Positions 1-8,412 are shown, numbered from the stretch's first letter. The stretch: DNA of 18,546 bases from JANLYQ01 sp031365725 (GCA_031365725.1 JANLYQ010000016.1:1-18546), one strand, 5' to 3'. Program-made: numbers and translations. Notes: generated from the letters alone by a model not told the origin.

Positions 1-957
1 TGGGACCACTGGACCAAGGGCAGCGACCTCAAGCTGGTCAAGAACCCCAAGTACTGGGACAGCGGCAAGCCCTCACTCGACAGTGTCACCTGGCGGGTGG
101 TCCCTGACGACAACTCGCGCAACGTGCAGATCCAGGGTGGCCAGGCACAGATCAACGAGAGCCCGCCGTTCTCCAGCGTCGAGCAGCTCAAGGGGCAGCC
201 CGGCGTGAAGGTCGACCTTTTCCCCTCGACCAAGACCGACTACATCTTGATGAACCAGAACGAGAAGCCGTACGCCGATGTCCACGTACGTCGGGCGATC
301 TCCTACGCGATCGACCGTCAGGCACTGGTCAAGACCCTGCTGTTCGGCAACGGCGCCGAGGCCAACTCGTTCCTCATGCCGGGGGTCCCTTACTACGACA
401 AGGCCACGCCCGGGATCCAGTACGACATGGCCAAGGCCAAGGCGGAGATGACGCAGTCGTCGGTGCCGAAGGGGTTCACGACGACGTTCCTGGCGTCCTC
501 CGGTGATAACACCGACCAGGCCATCGCCCAGGTGCTGCAGGCATCGCTCAAGCAGCTCGGGATCACCGTAAAGATCCAGAACGTCGACCCCAGCGCCGCG
601 CACGACCTGCAGAACAACCAGAAGTATCAGATCACGCACTCGTACTGGACGATGGACATCGCCGACCCCGACGAGCTCGTCACCTTCGCGGTCGACCCGG
701 ACGCCGGCAGCAAGTCGTTCTTCACGGGGTACAAGAACGCGACGGTCATTGCCGACGTCAAGGCGGCGCAGAAGAGCTTCGACGCGGCCGAGCGGCAGCG
801 GCTCTACAGCAGGATCCAAAAGCAGGCGGCGGACGACGCGTTCCTCGCGTTCCTGTACTACTCGCCGTTCAGTTACGCCACCAGCACCAAGGTCAAGGGC
901 TTCGTCGCCCTGCCGACCGGCAACTACCACCTCGAGGACGTCACCCTGAGCAAGTAG
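1..957 (+). CDS. ABC transporter substrate-binding protein, peptide/nickel (SBP_bac_5) family, 5' truncated by window edge
   Basis: The frame is open from base 1 (first codons read WDHWTKGSDLKLVKNPKYWD) and ends with TAG at 955-957, so only the C-terminal 318 residues of a protein usually about 520-600 aa long are present. 'LVKNPKYWD' followed by a predicted strand, 'DVHVRRAISYAIDRQALV' and a C-terminal 'FVALPTGNYHLEDVTL' are typical of family 5 extracytoplasmic solute receptors (DppA/OppA type) that bind peptides outside the membrane and hand them to the permease. The signal peptide or lipobox would lie upstream of the window. It is followed after 46 nt by the permease and ATPase genes of the same transporter, which supports the call. 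The ligand cannot be read from the sequence; the two hydrolases downstream suggest peptides. Confidence 0.93.
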   Translation, partial: WDHWTKGSDLKLVKNPKYWDSGKPSLDSVTWRVVPDDNSRNVQIQGGQAQINESPPFSSVEQLKGQPGVKVDLFPSTKTDYILMNQNEKPYADVHVRRAISYAIDRQALVKTLLFGNGAEANSFLMPGVPYYDKATPGIQYDMAKAKAEMTQSSVPKGFTTTFLASSGDNTDQAIAQVLQASLKQLGITVKIQNVDPSAAHDLQNNQKYQITHSYWTMDIADPDELVTFAVDPDAGSKSFFTGYKNATVIADVKAAQKSFDAAERQRLYSRIQKQAADDAFLAFLYYSPFSYATSTKVKGFVALPTGNYHLEDVTLSK

Positions 958-1003
958 CCTCCTGCGACTCTCGACATCGAGACTGACGAAGGGCACGGGC
1001 ATC

Positions 1004-1945
1004 ATGCGGTACCTGGCGTACGTCCTGCGACGTCTGGTGGCCACGGTGCCCGTGCTCTTCGGCATCTCCGTGATCGTCTTCTTCATGATCCACCTGGTGC
1101 CGGGCGACCCGGCGAAGACGCTGCTGGGCATCCGGGCCACTGACCAAGCCGTCGCCGCGCTGCACAAGTCGTTCGGCCTCGACAAGCCGCTGTGGCAGCA
1201 GTACCTGGACTTCATGGGGCGCCTGGCCCACGGTGACCTGGGGCGGTCGTTCTTCTACAACGTCGACGCGAGCGAGCTGGTGTCGGGTCGGCTGCCGGCG
1301 ACGCTGTTGCTGGTGGTTTCGGCGACGGTGCTCGCCCTGCTGATCAGCGTGCCTCTGGCTGTCCTGGCCGCCAGCCGCCGGGGTGGCGCGCTCGACCAGG
1401 CGATCCGCGCAGTGCCGCTCGTGGGTCTGGGAATGCCGGCTTTCTGGGTCGGCATCATGCTGGTGCTGGTGTTCGGCCTCAAGCTGCGGCTGTTCCCGGT
1501 GTCGGGTTTCGGTGACGACGTGGTCGGGCACCTTCGCTCGATCGTGCTGCCCGCGCTCACCGTCGCTCTCGCTCTCGCACCGATCCTGATCCGCAGTCTT
1601 CGCACCTCGATGATCGCCGTCCTCGACAGCGACTACATAGTGACGGCCCGGGCCAAGGGGTTGACACACCGCCGGATCATCTTGGGCCACACGCTGCGTA
1701 ACGCGGCGGTGTCGTCCGTCACGGTGCTCGGGGTCAACGTCGCCTACCTGGTGGGCAGCACCCTGGTGGTCGAAAGGGTGTTCGCGTTGCCCGGCATCGG
1801 CACCCTGATGCTCGACTCGATCTTCAACCGGGACTTCGCGGTGGTGCAGGCCGTCACGCTGGTTTTCGCGGTGATGGTGGTCACCATCAACCTGCTGACC
1901 GACCTGGCGCACGCGGCCCTCGATCCCCGGGTGGAGCTCGGATGA
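1004..1945 (+). CDS. ABC transporter permease, DppB/OppB-like
   Basis: This 313-aa integral membrane protein has about six hydrophobic segments (roughly residues 9-30, 97-122, 135-157, 180-198, 233-255 and 280-300). The family N-terminal hallmark 'FFMIHLVPGDPAKTLLG' is present. The cytoplasmic EAA coupling loop reads 'YIVTARAKGLTHRRIILGH', which contacts the ATPase subunits. The length is normal for DppB/GsiC-type permeases. The ATG at 1004 has only a weak upstream AAGGG. The stop overlaps the next start by 4 nt (ATGA at 1942-1945), so translation is probably coupled to the second permease. It forms one half of the membrane channel for the peptide importer. Confidence 0.95.
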   Translation: MRYLAYVLRRLVATVPVLFGISVIVFFMIHLVPGDPAKTLLGIRATDQAVAALHKSFGLDKPLWQQYLDFMGRLAHGDLGRSFFYNVDASELVSGRLPATLLLVVSATVLALLISVPLAVLAASRRGGALDQAIRAVPLVGLGMPAFWVGIMLVLVFGLKLRLFPVSGFGDDVVGHLRSIVLPALTVALALAPILIRSLRTSMIAVLDSDYIVTARAKGLTHRRIILGHTLRNAAVSSVTVLGVNVAYLVGSTLVVERVFALPGIGTLMLDSIFNRDFAVVQAVTLVFAVMVVTINLLTDLAHAALDPRVELG

Positions 1946-2799
1946 CCACCGAGGTCGCGCCCGTAGCCCGGCGCAGGAGGCTGGCGGCGCGGCGTCCGCT
2001 GCGGATGAACGTCACCCTGGCGGCCGGTCTGGCCCTCCTCGGCGCCCTCGTCCTGGCCGCCATCTTCGCGCCCCTGCTGACCGGCTGGGACCCGATCAAG
2101 CAGGACCTCTCCCGCTCCCTGCAGGACCCGGGCAACGGGCACCTGCTCGGCACCGACCAGCTCGGCCGCGACGTGTTCGCACGGCTTCTCTACGGTGCGC
2201 GAACCGACCTTCGCGTGGGTGCACTCGCGGTGTTTTTTCCGTTCCTGATCGGGGGCGCGCTCGGCCTGGTGGCGGGCTGGCGCGGCGGCTGGTTCGACCT
2301 GGTGTTGATGAGGGTTGTCGACATCGTCGTGGCCATCCCGTTCTTCGTCCTGGTGATCGCGCTGGTCTTCGCCCTCGGGTCGGGCACGCGCAGCATCTAC
2401 ATCGCCATCACGCTTGTCGGGTGGGTTGCCTACGCGCGCATCGTGCGGGGTGAGGTGCTCGTGGCGAAGGAGCAGGAGTACGCCCTCGCGGCGCGGGCGA
2501 GTGGGCTACCGACCTACCGGATCTTGTTGCGACACCTGCTGCCCAACGTGGTGCTGCAAGCGTTCGTCTTCTCGATGAGCGACATCGTGCTGTCGATCCT
2601 GGCGATCGTCACGCTGGGGTACCTCGGTCTGGGTGTGCCGCAACCGACGCCGGACTGGGGCTCGATGATCCAGGAGGGGCAGGCCTTCATCTTCACCAAG
2701 TGGTACCTGGCCGCAGTGCCGGGCCTGGCCGTCGTCATCACCGGCCTCGCCCTCGCCCTGATCGCCGATGGTTTCGTGCACCGCAGCGCGCGACGATGA
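1942..2799 (+). CDS. ABC transporter permease, DppC/OppC-like
   Basis: This 285-aa membrane protein is the second channel subunit. After a basic N-terminus it has a first membrane segment near residues 27-50. Next comes the DppC-type stretch 'HLLGTDQLGRDVFARLLYGA', which is diagnostic for the OppC/DppC subfamily. The EAA loop is 'EYALAARASGLPTYRILLRH', and a late family motif 'LGVPQPTPDWGSMIQEG' is present. The start is fixed by the 4-nt overlap with the upstream permease, and its TGA overlaps the ATPase start (ATGA at 2796-2799). The length is usual for the family and nothing looks truncated. Confidence 0.95.
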   Translation: MTTEVAPVARRRRLAARRPLRMNVTLAAGLALLGALVLAAIFAPLLTGWDPIKQDLSRSLQDPGNGHLLGTDQLGRDVFARLLYGARTDLRVGALAVFFPFLIGGALGLVAGWRGGWFDLVLMRVVDIVVAIPFFVLVIALVFALGSGTRSIYIAITLVGWVAYARIVRGEVLVAKEQEYALAARASGLPTYRILLRHLLPNVVLQAFVFSMSDIVLSILAIVTLGYLGLGVPQPTPDWGSMIQEGQAFIFTKWYLAAVPGLAVVITGLALALIADGFVHRSARR

Positions 2800-3815
2800 G
2801 CGCCCTGCTCGAGCTGCACGACCTCGACGTCGACATCCCCCTGCCCGACGGCAACCTGCACGCCGTGCGCGGGGTGTCGCTGACGGCGTCGGCTGGCCAG
2901 TCCGTCGGGCTGGTGGGCGAATCCGGCTCGGGCAAGAGCCTGACGCTGCGCGCGGCAATGGACCTGTTGCCGGTACCGGCGCGGATCAGCGGCGGCAGCA
3001 TCGTCGTCGACGGCGTCGAGGTCACCGGTATGGCGCCGGGGCGGCGCCGCGAGTACCTGTCGTCGATGATGGCGATCATCTTTCAGGACTCCCTGACAGC
3101 GCTGAACCCGACCATGCGCATCGGCGACCAGGTGGCCGAGGTGCCGCTGCGCCGGCTCGGGATGGCGCGGTCCACCGCACGTGCCCGGGCCGTCGAGCTG
3201 CTCGACCAGGTCGGCATCAAGGACCCCGAGGGTCGCTACCGGGCCTACCCCCACCAGCTGTCCGGCGGCATGCGTCAGCGGGTCTGCATCGCCATCGCCC
3301 TGTCGGCCGAGCCCGGTTTGATCCTCGCCGACGAGCCGACGACGGCGCTTGACGTCACGATCCAGGCGCAGGTGCTGGGCGTCCTGGACGCGTTGCGCCG
3401 CGACCGGGGCGTCGGGCTGGTGCTGGTGACCCATGACCTCGCCGTGGTCAGCGGCACGTGCGAGCAGCTGAATGTCATGTACGGCGGGCGAATCGTCGAG
3501 CACGGCCTGACGTCGGAGCTGCTCGGCTCACCGCGTCACCCCTACACCGCAGCCCTGTTGCGCTCGGTGCCCGACCCCGACCAGCCGGTGCATCGACTGC
3601 TCACCATCGCCGGTCAACCTCCCGACCTGATGCAGCCCATCGTGGGCTGTTCGTTCGCACCCCGCTGCCTGGCAGCCGTCGACCGCTGCGCCACCGATCT
3701 GCCGCCCTTGCAGCCGATCCACCACGGCAGATCCAGCGCGTGCTGGCGCGCGCACGAACCCGAGCACTGGCCGCGCGCCCTGGTCGACGAGACGACGGAC
3801 GAGGTGCGCGCATGA
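2796..3815 (+). CDS. ABC transporter ATP-binding protein, DppD/OppD-like
   Basis: This 339-aa nucleotide-binding subunit energises the peptide importer. Walker A is GESGSGKS at residues 41-48, the ABC signature LSGGMRQR is at about 155-162, Walker B 'LILADEP' is near 175-181, and the H-loop His is at about 213. The C-terminal oligopeptide-transporter domain has the four-Cys pattern 'CSFAPRCLAAVDRC' plus a later Cys in 'SSACWRAH'. This pattern is known in OppD/DppD proteins and is associated with an iron-sulfur site. The frame is open further upstream, but the ATG at 2796 gives the 4-nt overlap with the permease and the family N-terminus 'MSALLELHDLDVDI'. It overlaps the next ATPase by 4 nt. 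Confidence 0.95.
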   Translation: MSALLELHDLDVDIPLPDGNLHAVRGVSLTASAGQSVGLVGESGSGKSLTLRAAMDLLPVPARISGGSIVVDGVEVTGMAPGRRREYLSSMMAIIFQDSLTALNPTMRIGDQVAEVPLRRLGMARSTARARAVELLDQVGIKDPEGRYRAYPHQLSGGMRQRVCIAIALSAEPGLILADEPTTALDVTIQAQVLGVLDALRRDRGVGLVLVTHDLAVVSGTCEQLNVMYGGRIVEHGLTSELLGSPRHPYTAALLRSVPDPDQPVHRLLTIAGQPPDLMQPIVGCSFAPRCLAAVDRCATDLPPLQPIHHGRSSACWRAHEPEHWPRALVDETTDEVRA

Positions 3816-4642
3816 CGGAAGAGCTGCTGCGCATCGATGGCCTGGTGCAGCACTTCGGCGCCGGCGTGGGCGTCCTGGATCGTCTGCTGCGGCGTGAGGA
3901 GTCCGTCGTCCGTGCCGTCGACGGCGTCGACCTCGTGCTGCACCGCGGTGAGACGCTCGGTCTGGTCGGCGAGTCGGGCTGTGGCAAGTCGACGCTGAGT
4001 CGTTGCGCGGCAGGGCTGTACACGCCCACCGCCGGCACGGTCACCTATGCGGGCGAAGTCCTGCACGGTGCGCCGTCGCGCACCCAGCGCCGGATCGTCC
4101 AGATGGTCTTCCAGGATCCCTACAGCTCGCTGAACCCGAGGATGAGCGTCGGGCAGACGCTGTCCGAGGTTCTGCGATACCACCGCATCGTGCCCAGGAC
4201 CCACGTGCGGCAAAGGATTTTGGAGCTGATGGACCTGGTCGGCCTGCCGGCGCGGGCGATCGACCAGCTGCCGCGGGCGTTCTCGGGGGGCCAACGCCAA
4301 CGGATCGGCATCGCCCGAGCCCTGGCCCTCGAGCCTCGGGTGCTGATCGCGGACGAGCCGGTGTCGGCCCTGGACGTCTCGGTGCAGGCCAACATCATCA
4401 ATCTGCTGCTCGACCTGAAGTCCACGCTCGGGTTGTCCATGCTGTTCGTCTCACACAACATGGCCGTGGTGCGGCAGATCAGCGACCGGATCGCGGTCAT
4501 GCACGACGGGCTGATCGTCGAGCACGGGTCTACGGCGCAGGTGTTCGAGCACCCGCAGGACGCCTACACCCAGCTGCTGCTTGCCTCCGTGCCGCGGCTG
4601 GCCACGCATCCCGCCGTTTCGGCCGAGGTGGACCGCGCGTGA
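3812..4642 (+). CDS. ABC transporter ATP-binding protein, DppF/OppF-like
   Basis: This 276-aa second nucleotide-binding subunit probably pairs with the preceding ATPase. Walker A is GESGCGKST at residues 53-61, the signature FSGGQRQR is at about 157-164, Walker B is 'VLIADEPVSALDVS', and 'LFVSHNMAVV' carries the H-loop. It is shorter than the usual OppF of about 320-330 aa because it ends soon after 'YTQLLLASVPRL' and lacks the Cys-rich C-terminal tail present in its partner. The start at 3812 is set by the ATGA overlap with the previous gene. Its stop overlaps the GTG of the next gene (GTGA at 4639-4642), which binds the hydrolase genes into the same operon. Confidence 0.95.
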   Translation: MTEELLRIDGLVQHFGAGVGVLDRLLRREESVVRAVDGVDLVLHRGETLGLVGESGCGKSTLSRCAAGLYTPTAGTVTYAGEVLHGAPSRTQRRIVQMVFQDPYSSLNPRMSVGQTLSEVLRYHRIVPRTHVRQRILELMDLVGLPARAIDQLPRAFSGGQRQRIGIARALALEPRVLIADEPVSALDVSVQANIINLLLDLKSTLGLSMLFVSHNMAVVRQISDRIAVMHDGLIVEHGSTAQVFEHPQDAYTQLLLASVPRLATHPAVSAEVDRA

Positions 4643-5586
4643 ACAAGCCGCTGGTGATCGGCAGCGAGCGCAGCGAAGTCGGGCTGCCACTCGGCATGGA
4701 CATCCTGCGGGCGGGCGGCTCGGCGCTCGATGCGGTCGAGGCCGCGCTTCGCGCCTGCGAGGACAACCTTGCCGACCACTACGTCGGCACGGGTGGGTTG
4801 CCGAACGCTCAGGGGGTCGTCGAGCTCGACGCGTCACTGATGGTCGGGTCGTCGCGCGGCTTCGGCGCCGTCGGTGCCCTGCAGGGCTATCCACACCCCG
4901 TGTCGGTGGCGCGCGCGGTGCTCGAGCGCCTGCCCCAGCACTGCCTGCTCGTCGGTGTGGGGGCGGCCATGTTCGCCGACGAGTGCGGTTTCGAGACGGC
5001 TGAGCTGCTGACGGCGGACTCCAAGCGTCTGTTCCGCGAGGCCCTGGCTCCCTCCGACGAGTCGGTCGAGGGTGAGCACACCGCGACTCAGGCGGGTGAC
5101 GAGGCTTACCGCCTGGCGGCGATCGACCTTGTCGATCGGTTCGCTCGGCACGACGGGCCCTGGGGCACCATCAACGTGATCGCCCTCGACACGCACGGCG
5201 AGATGGTGGTCGGCGTGTCGACCAGCGGCTACCCATGGAAGTACCCCGGGCGCATCGGCGACTCGGCGCTGCCTGGAGCGGGCAACTGGTGCGACCTGCG
5301 CGGTGGCGGTGCCGCGTGCACGGGCCGCGGTGAGCTGAGCATGCGATCCGGCACCGCCCGCAGCGTCGTCGACGCGCTCGCCCGCGGTGAGAACATCGAG
5401 AAAGCATGCCTCGCGGCGCTGGCCGACGCAGCCGAGCTTCCCGACCCCTACCGCGCCGAGCTGCGGGTGCTCGCGCTGACGCCGGACGGCCGCCACGGCG
5501 GCGCCGCCGGAAGCCCTGGGGCCACCTACTCGATGATGTCCCCGACGGATTCCGTTCCCCGGATCTACCCCAGGAGCGTGCTGTGA
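4639..5586 (+). CDS. N-terminal nucleophile hydrolase, glycosylasparaginase / isoaspartyl peptidase family
   Basis: This 315-aa protein belongs to the Ntn asparaginase_2 family (N4-(beta-N-acetylglucosaminyl)-L-asparaginase or isoaspartyl dipeptidase). These are made as a precursor that cleaves itself before a Thr, which becomes the catalytic nucleophile. Here the Thr is Thr177 in 'WGTINVIALD', followed by 'GVSTSGYPWKYPGRIGDSAL' and 'PGAGNWCD', which match the family block TSTNG...PGRxGDSPIPGAG. The substrate loop 'CTGRGELSMR' is also present. N-terminal family features are 'GGSALDAVEAALRACE' and 'VGTGGLPNAQGVVELDASLM'. There is no signal peptide, so it should act in the cytoplasm on imported compounds. 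The GTG start is fixed by the 4-nt overlap with the ATPase; the frame is open upstream but that part is not family-like. Whether it prefers isoaspartyl peptides or glyco-asparagine cannot be settled here. Confidence 0.9.
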   Translation: MNKPLVIGSERSEVGLPLGMDILRAGGSALDAVEAALRACEDNLADHYVGTGGLPNAQGVVELDASLMVGSSRGFGAVGALQGYPHPVSVARAVLERLPQHCLLVGVGAAMFADECGFETAELLTADSKRLFREALAPSDESVEGEHTATQAGDEAYRLAAIDLVDRFARHDGPWGTINVIALDTHGEMVVGVSTSGYPWKYPGRIGDSALPGAGNWCDLRGGGAACTGRGELSMRSGTARSVVDALARGENIEKACLAALADAAELPDPYRAELRVLALTPDGRHGGAAGSPGATYSMMSPTDSVPRIYPRSVL

Positions 5587-6407
5587 AGGTCTACGTCTCA
5601 TCCGACATGGAGGGCACGGCGGGGGTCGTCGACTGGTCGCAATGCCTCGCGCCAGAGCCCGAGTACGAGTACTACCGCGGGCTGCTTCAGGCCGAGGTCA
5701 ACGCGGCGATCGACGGGGCCATGTCGGCCGGCGCCACGACCTTCCTGGTCAACGATTCGCACTCGAGCATGCAGAACCTGCGGCCCGACGCTCTGCTCGG
5801 CAGGGCCCGCTATCTCTCGGGGCGGCACAAGCCGATGTACATGATGCAGGGACTCGACCCGTCCTATGACGCCGTGTTCTTCGTCAGCTACCACGGCTCG
5901 ATGGCAAGCGAGGCGTCAACGCTTTCGCACACGTACAACCCGCGGGCCATCGGTCGTGTGCTGCTGAACGGGATCGAGGTTGGCGAGTCCGGCATCAACG
6001 CGCTCGTGGCCCTCGGCCACGGAGTCCCCATAGTGCTGGTCACCGGCGACGACACAACCGCCGTGGAGGCCGAGCGCGTCTGCCCCGGGATCCATTCGGC
6101 CGTGGTCAAGTCCTCGGTGACGCGTTTCGCCGCCGACAGCCTGCACCCGACGGAGGCGTGCGAGCTGATCCGTGAGCGAGCGGCTGCGGCGATCGCGGGA
6201 CTGGGCTCGGCGCAACTGCCTCAGATCGAGCTACCTGCAACGCTGGAGGTGCTTTTCCACAACGGCGACCTGGCTGAGATGGCCACCCGGATCAACGGCG
6301 TCGAAAGGGTCGACGCGCGAACGGTGAGAGTCACCGACGGCGATCCGATCGGGCTCTACCGCACCTTTGTCACCGTAGTGTTGCTGACGAGGTCAATCGT
6401 CGAGTGA
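5583..6407 (+). CDS. M55 family D-aminopeptidase (B. subtilis DppA-like)
   Basis: This 274-aa protein has the same length as B. subtilis DppA, a cytoplasmic zinc aminopeptidase releasing N-terminal D-amino acids. The metal and catalytic residues known for DppA are visible: Asp8 and Glu10 in 'SSDMEGTAG', His60 in 'VNDSHSSMQNL', His104 in 'VSYHGSM', the catalytic-type His116 in 'TLSHTYN', and Glu135 in 'IEVGESGINA'. The GTG start at 5583 overlaps the previous stop (GTGA). Upstream 'CAGGAG' at 5571-5576 is a good ribosome binding site. Its place behind a peptide transporter parallels the B. subtilis dpp operon, where the peptidase is co-transcribed with its importer. It probably degrades imported D-residue-containing peptides. 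No lesion was seen. Confidence 0.94.
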   Translation: MKVYVSSDMEGTAGVVDWSQCLAPEPEYEYYRGLLQAEVNAAIDGAMSAGATTFLVNDSHSSMQNLRPDALLGRARYLSGRHKPMYMMQGLDPSYDAVFFVSYHGSMASEASTLSHTYNPRAIGRVLLNGIEVGESGINALVALGHGVPIVLVTGDDTTAVEAERVCPGIHSAVVKSSVTRFAADSLHPTEACELIRERAAAAIAGLGSAQLPQIELPATLEVLFHNGDLAEMATRINGVERVDARTVRVTDGDPIGLYRTFVTVVLLTRSIVE

Positions 6408-6523
6408 GCACGGACGGGTCGACCGGGGCGAGCAGCGTTACGTCGGTCTCAGCCGGGCCGGAGACCTGCCCGTGGTGTGCCGAGATCTGGCTGTCATCCG
6501 TCAGGTCGGTGGCGACGGGGTGA
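6404..6523 (+). CDS. possible 39-aa CPWC-containing small protein
   Basis: A GTG at 6404 overlaps the M55 stop as GTGA, the same arrangement as the preceding junctions. The ORF runs 39 codons to TGA at 6521, with about nine in ten third positions G or C. The product contains 'PETCPWCAEIWLSS', a CxxC pair with no other obvious domain. It resembles no family I recognise. It may be a real tiny cysteine-pair protein, the start of a degraded gene, or a chance ORF in GC-rich DNA. The rest of the gap to the next gene (6524-6684) holds a 6-bp hairpin at 6590-6605 and no clear promoter. Confidence 0.3.
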   Translation: MSTDGSTGASSVTSVSAGPETCPWCAEIWLSSVRSVATG

Positions 6524-6684
6524 TGTCGCGGCTGCAGGCATCGACAGCGTCATGATTCGGGGTGCGGCCTTTCACCTGGACGCTGAACTACCGACCCCCG
6601 TCGGTTGAGTGTCGGTGTTGACGGCCCCACTAACTTGAGGCAGACCGTTGACCGCCCAGGGGTGGTCGGGAGGTGGTGGCCGGC

Positions 6685-8412
6685 ATGGCGTCGATCTCAG
6701 GTGCGAACCACTGGTGGCAGAACTGGTCGAAGACCCATGCCTACCTTGCTGAGCGGATGTTCTTCCCGCGCCACCCTGATGACATCGCGGAGGCGATCCG
6801 TGCCGCCGAGCAGGACCAGCGACCGGTACGAGCGGTGGGTGGTGGGTGGTCCTTCTCCGACGCCTCACTCCCCGGCTCGGTCACCACAGCACGACCGGAC
6901 GTGCACGTCGTCGATGCGCTGGCCGCGGCCCTACCTCGCACGGTGACCTTCCCCGCCTCGACAGCTGTCCCGTCGATCGCTTCGGTGCCCACCCCGGTTC
7001 GCGACCCCGACGCGCCGGGGTCGATGACGATGATCGCTGAGCCTGTCAGCGCCGAGACGTCCATCAGCACCTGGGCCTACGCAGGTGCGGGCGCATGGAC
7101 GTACGGGTCGTGGAGCTATCCGGCCAACGATCCACAGAACCTCACCTACTTCGCCCAGAAGGGCGTCCGTCCCATCCGCAGCCCCGGCGCGGCATCAGTC
7201 GAGGACACCGATGTCGCCGGTTCGCTGGTGATGTTCGACATGGCGACGACACCGGCTGTGGCCAGCGCGGACTGGTTCTACCACGGTGGCGGTGTCTGGT
7301 CGGTCGGCATCGCCGGGCACAGCGCTTACGCCCACGGGGACCTTGCCCATCTGCAGGGATCGGGTGCCCTCGGGGGGACGACAGCCCTGTCGCCGCGAGT
7401 CGCCGGTCCCGGCGAGGCCTTGGGTCTGCTGCTTTCCCTGCGGTCAGGTGGGCCCAAGCAGCCGTCGCCGGCGTACGTCATCGACACGCGCCAGCTGTCG
7501 TCCAGCCTGCAGCAGGAGCTGCCAGCCCTGCTGTCGCAGGAGGCACTGGATCGGTATGCCGCGTCAGCGGGAACGACCTCCCCCCGCTACCTCTTCCACG
7601 TCGAGGCCGGCATCACGATCGCCGAGCTCGGTGAGCTGCTCGCGCACCAGTCGCCGAAGATGTCGCTGCAGGCGATCAGCGGATCACCGGGCGCCACCCT
7701 GGCCGGCGCGCTGTCCAGCGCCACCCATGGCGCCGAGTTCCAGTGGCCTCTGCTCGTCGACATGGTCAAGGCGGTCCACCTGATCGGACCGGGCGGTCAG
7801 CACTGGTGGATCGAGGGGGACGACCCGGTCGCTGATCCGGACTCGCTGCGCCGGCGCTATCCCCAGATCGCGCCGGAGCGGATCATCCGCGGCACGCAAC
7901 CCGTCGCCGGCATCTCGCCCCAGGACTGGCTCAACGCAGCCATCGTGTCGATGGGGTCGATGGGCGTCATCTACTCCGTCGCCCTGGAGGTCGTCCCCCA
8001 GTTCGGCGTGCACGAGATCGTTGTCCAGACAACGTGGCGGGCCATGGGCACCGCGCTCGGTGCCGTGCCGATCGGGGTGCCCGCGCTGCAAGGACTCGAC
8101 TTCGACAGCAAGCTCCGACTGCCGCAGACCACCAGAGCAGGCAGCCGGGCGATGCTCAACTTCGTCCTCGACGGTGCGATGAACGGCACCGGCATCTCCC
8201 TCATCGCCAACCGCTACGCCGACCTGGCGATCAACCCCAATCGCCGCCCGGACGGCGACTTCGACTGCTGGATCGGCAACCGCGCCGCGACGGACGCGGT
8301 CCCGGTCGATGCCCAACCTCCACCGTCAGGGGAGCTGGGCGAGATGCTCGGCGGGATCTCGCGGTCGATGACCCCCGACCTCGTCCAGAAGTTGCGCTCG
8401 ATGCCTTCCTGA
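6685..8412 (+). CDS. FAD-binding (PCMH-type) oxidoreductase, N-terminal portion, frame broken near its 3' end
   Basis: This 575-codon frame encodes a flavin-binding domain of the FAD_binding_4/PCMH type. Residues 47-59 'PVRAVGGGWSFSD' form the pyrophosphate-binding loop. Residues 264 onward read 'YVIDTRQLSSSL', then 'FHVEAGITIAELGELLA', 'SGSPGATLAGALSSATHG' (ATHG at 346-349) and 'NAAIVSMGSMGVIYSVALEV', which match aldonolactone-oxidase-like enzymes. Trp55 stands where the covalent-FAD enzymes have His (GHS), so FAD is probably non-covalent. About 200 residues (60-263) are inserted between the two halves of the FAD fold. I chose ATG 6685, preceded by GGGAGG (6668-6673, spacing 11); GTG 6673 and 6676 are alternatives. 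Frame 1 stops at 8412 while coding likeness continues in frame 3. No signal peptide is seen. Confidence 0.8.
   Translation: MASISGANHWWQNWSKTHAYLAERMFFPRHPDDIAEAIRAAEQDQRPVRAVGGGWSFSDASLPGSVTTARPDVHVVDALAAALPRTVTFPASTAVPSIASVPTPVRDPDAPGSMTMIAEPVSAETSISTWAYAGAGAWTYGSWSYPANDPQNLTYFAQKGVRPIRSPGAASVEDTDVAGSLVMFDMATTPAVASADWFYHGGGVWSVGIAGHSAYAHGDLAHLQGSGALGGTTALSPRVAGPGEALGLLLSLRSGGPKQPSPAYVIDTRQLSSSLQQELPALLSQEALDRYAASAGTTSPRYLFHVEAGITIAELGELLAHQSPKMSLQAISGSPGATLAGALSSATHGAEFQWPLLVDMVKAVHLIGPGGQHWWIEGDDPVADPDSLRRRYPQIAPERIIRGTQPVAGISPQDWLNAAIVSMGSMGVIYSVALEVVPQFGVHEIVVQTTWRAMGTALGAVPIGVPALQGLDFDSKLRLPQTTRAGSRAMLNFVLDGAMNGTGISLIANRYADLAINPNRRPDGDFDCWIGNRAATDAVPVDAQPPPSGELGEMLGGISRSMTPDLVQKLRSMPS

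Noticed and set aside
73..1215. 380-aa minus-strand ORF over the substrate-binding protein
   Set aside because: Arg/Val/Leu-rich antisense shadow with no motif; the plus strand carries an obvious binding protein and permease.
6590..6605. Hairpin ACCGAC-CCCC-GTCGGT as a terminator of the peptide operon
   Set aside because: Only 6 bp, 183 nt beyond the M55 stop, with no T-rich tail; such stems are frequent in GC-rich DNA.
8341..8412. Programmed -1 frameshift as explanation of the flavin oxidase break
   Set aside because: No X-XXY-YYZ slippery heptamer in the right frame and no clear downstream pseudoknot; a one-base deletion explains it better.
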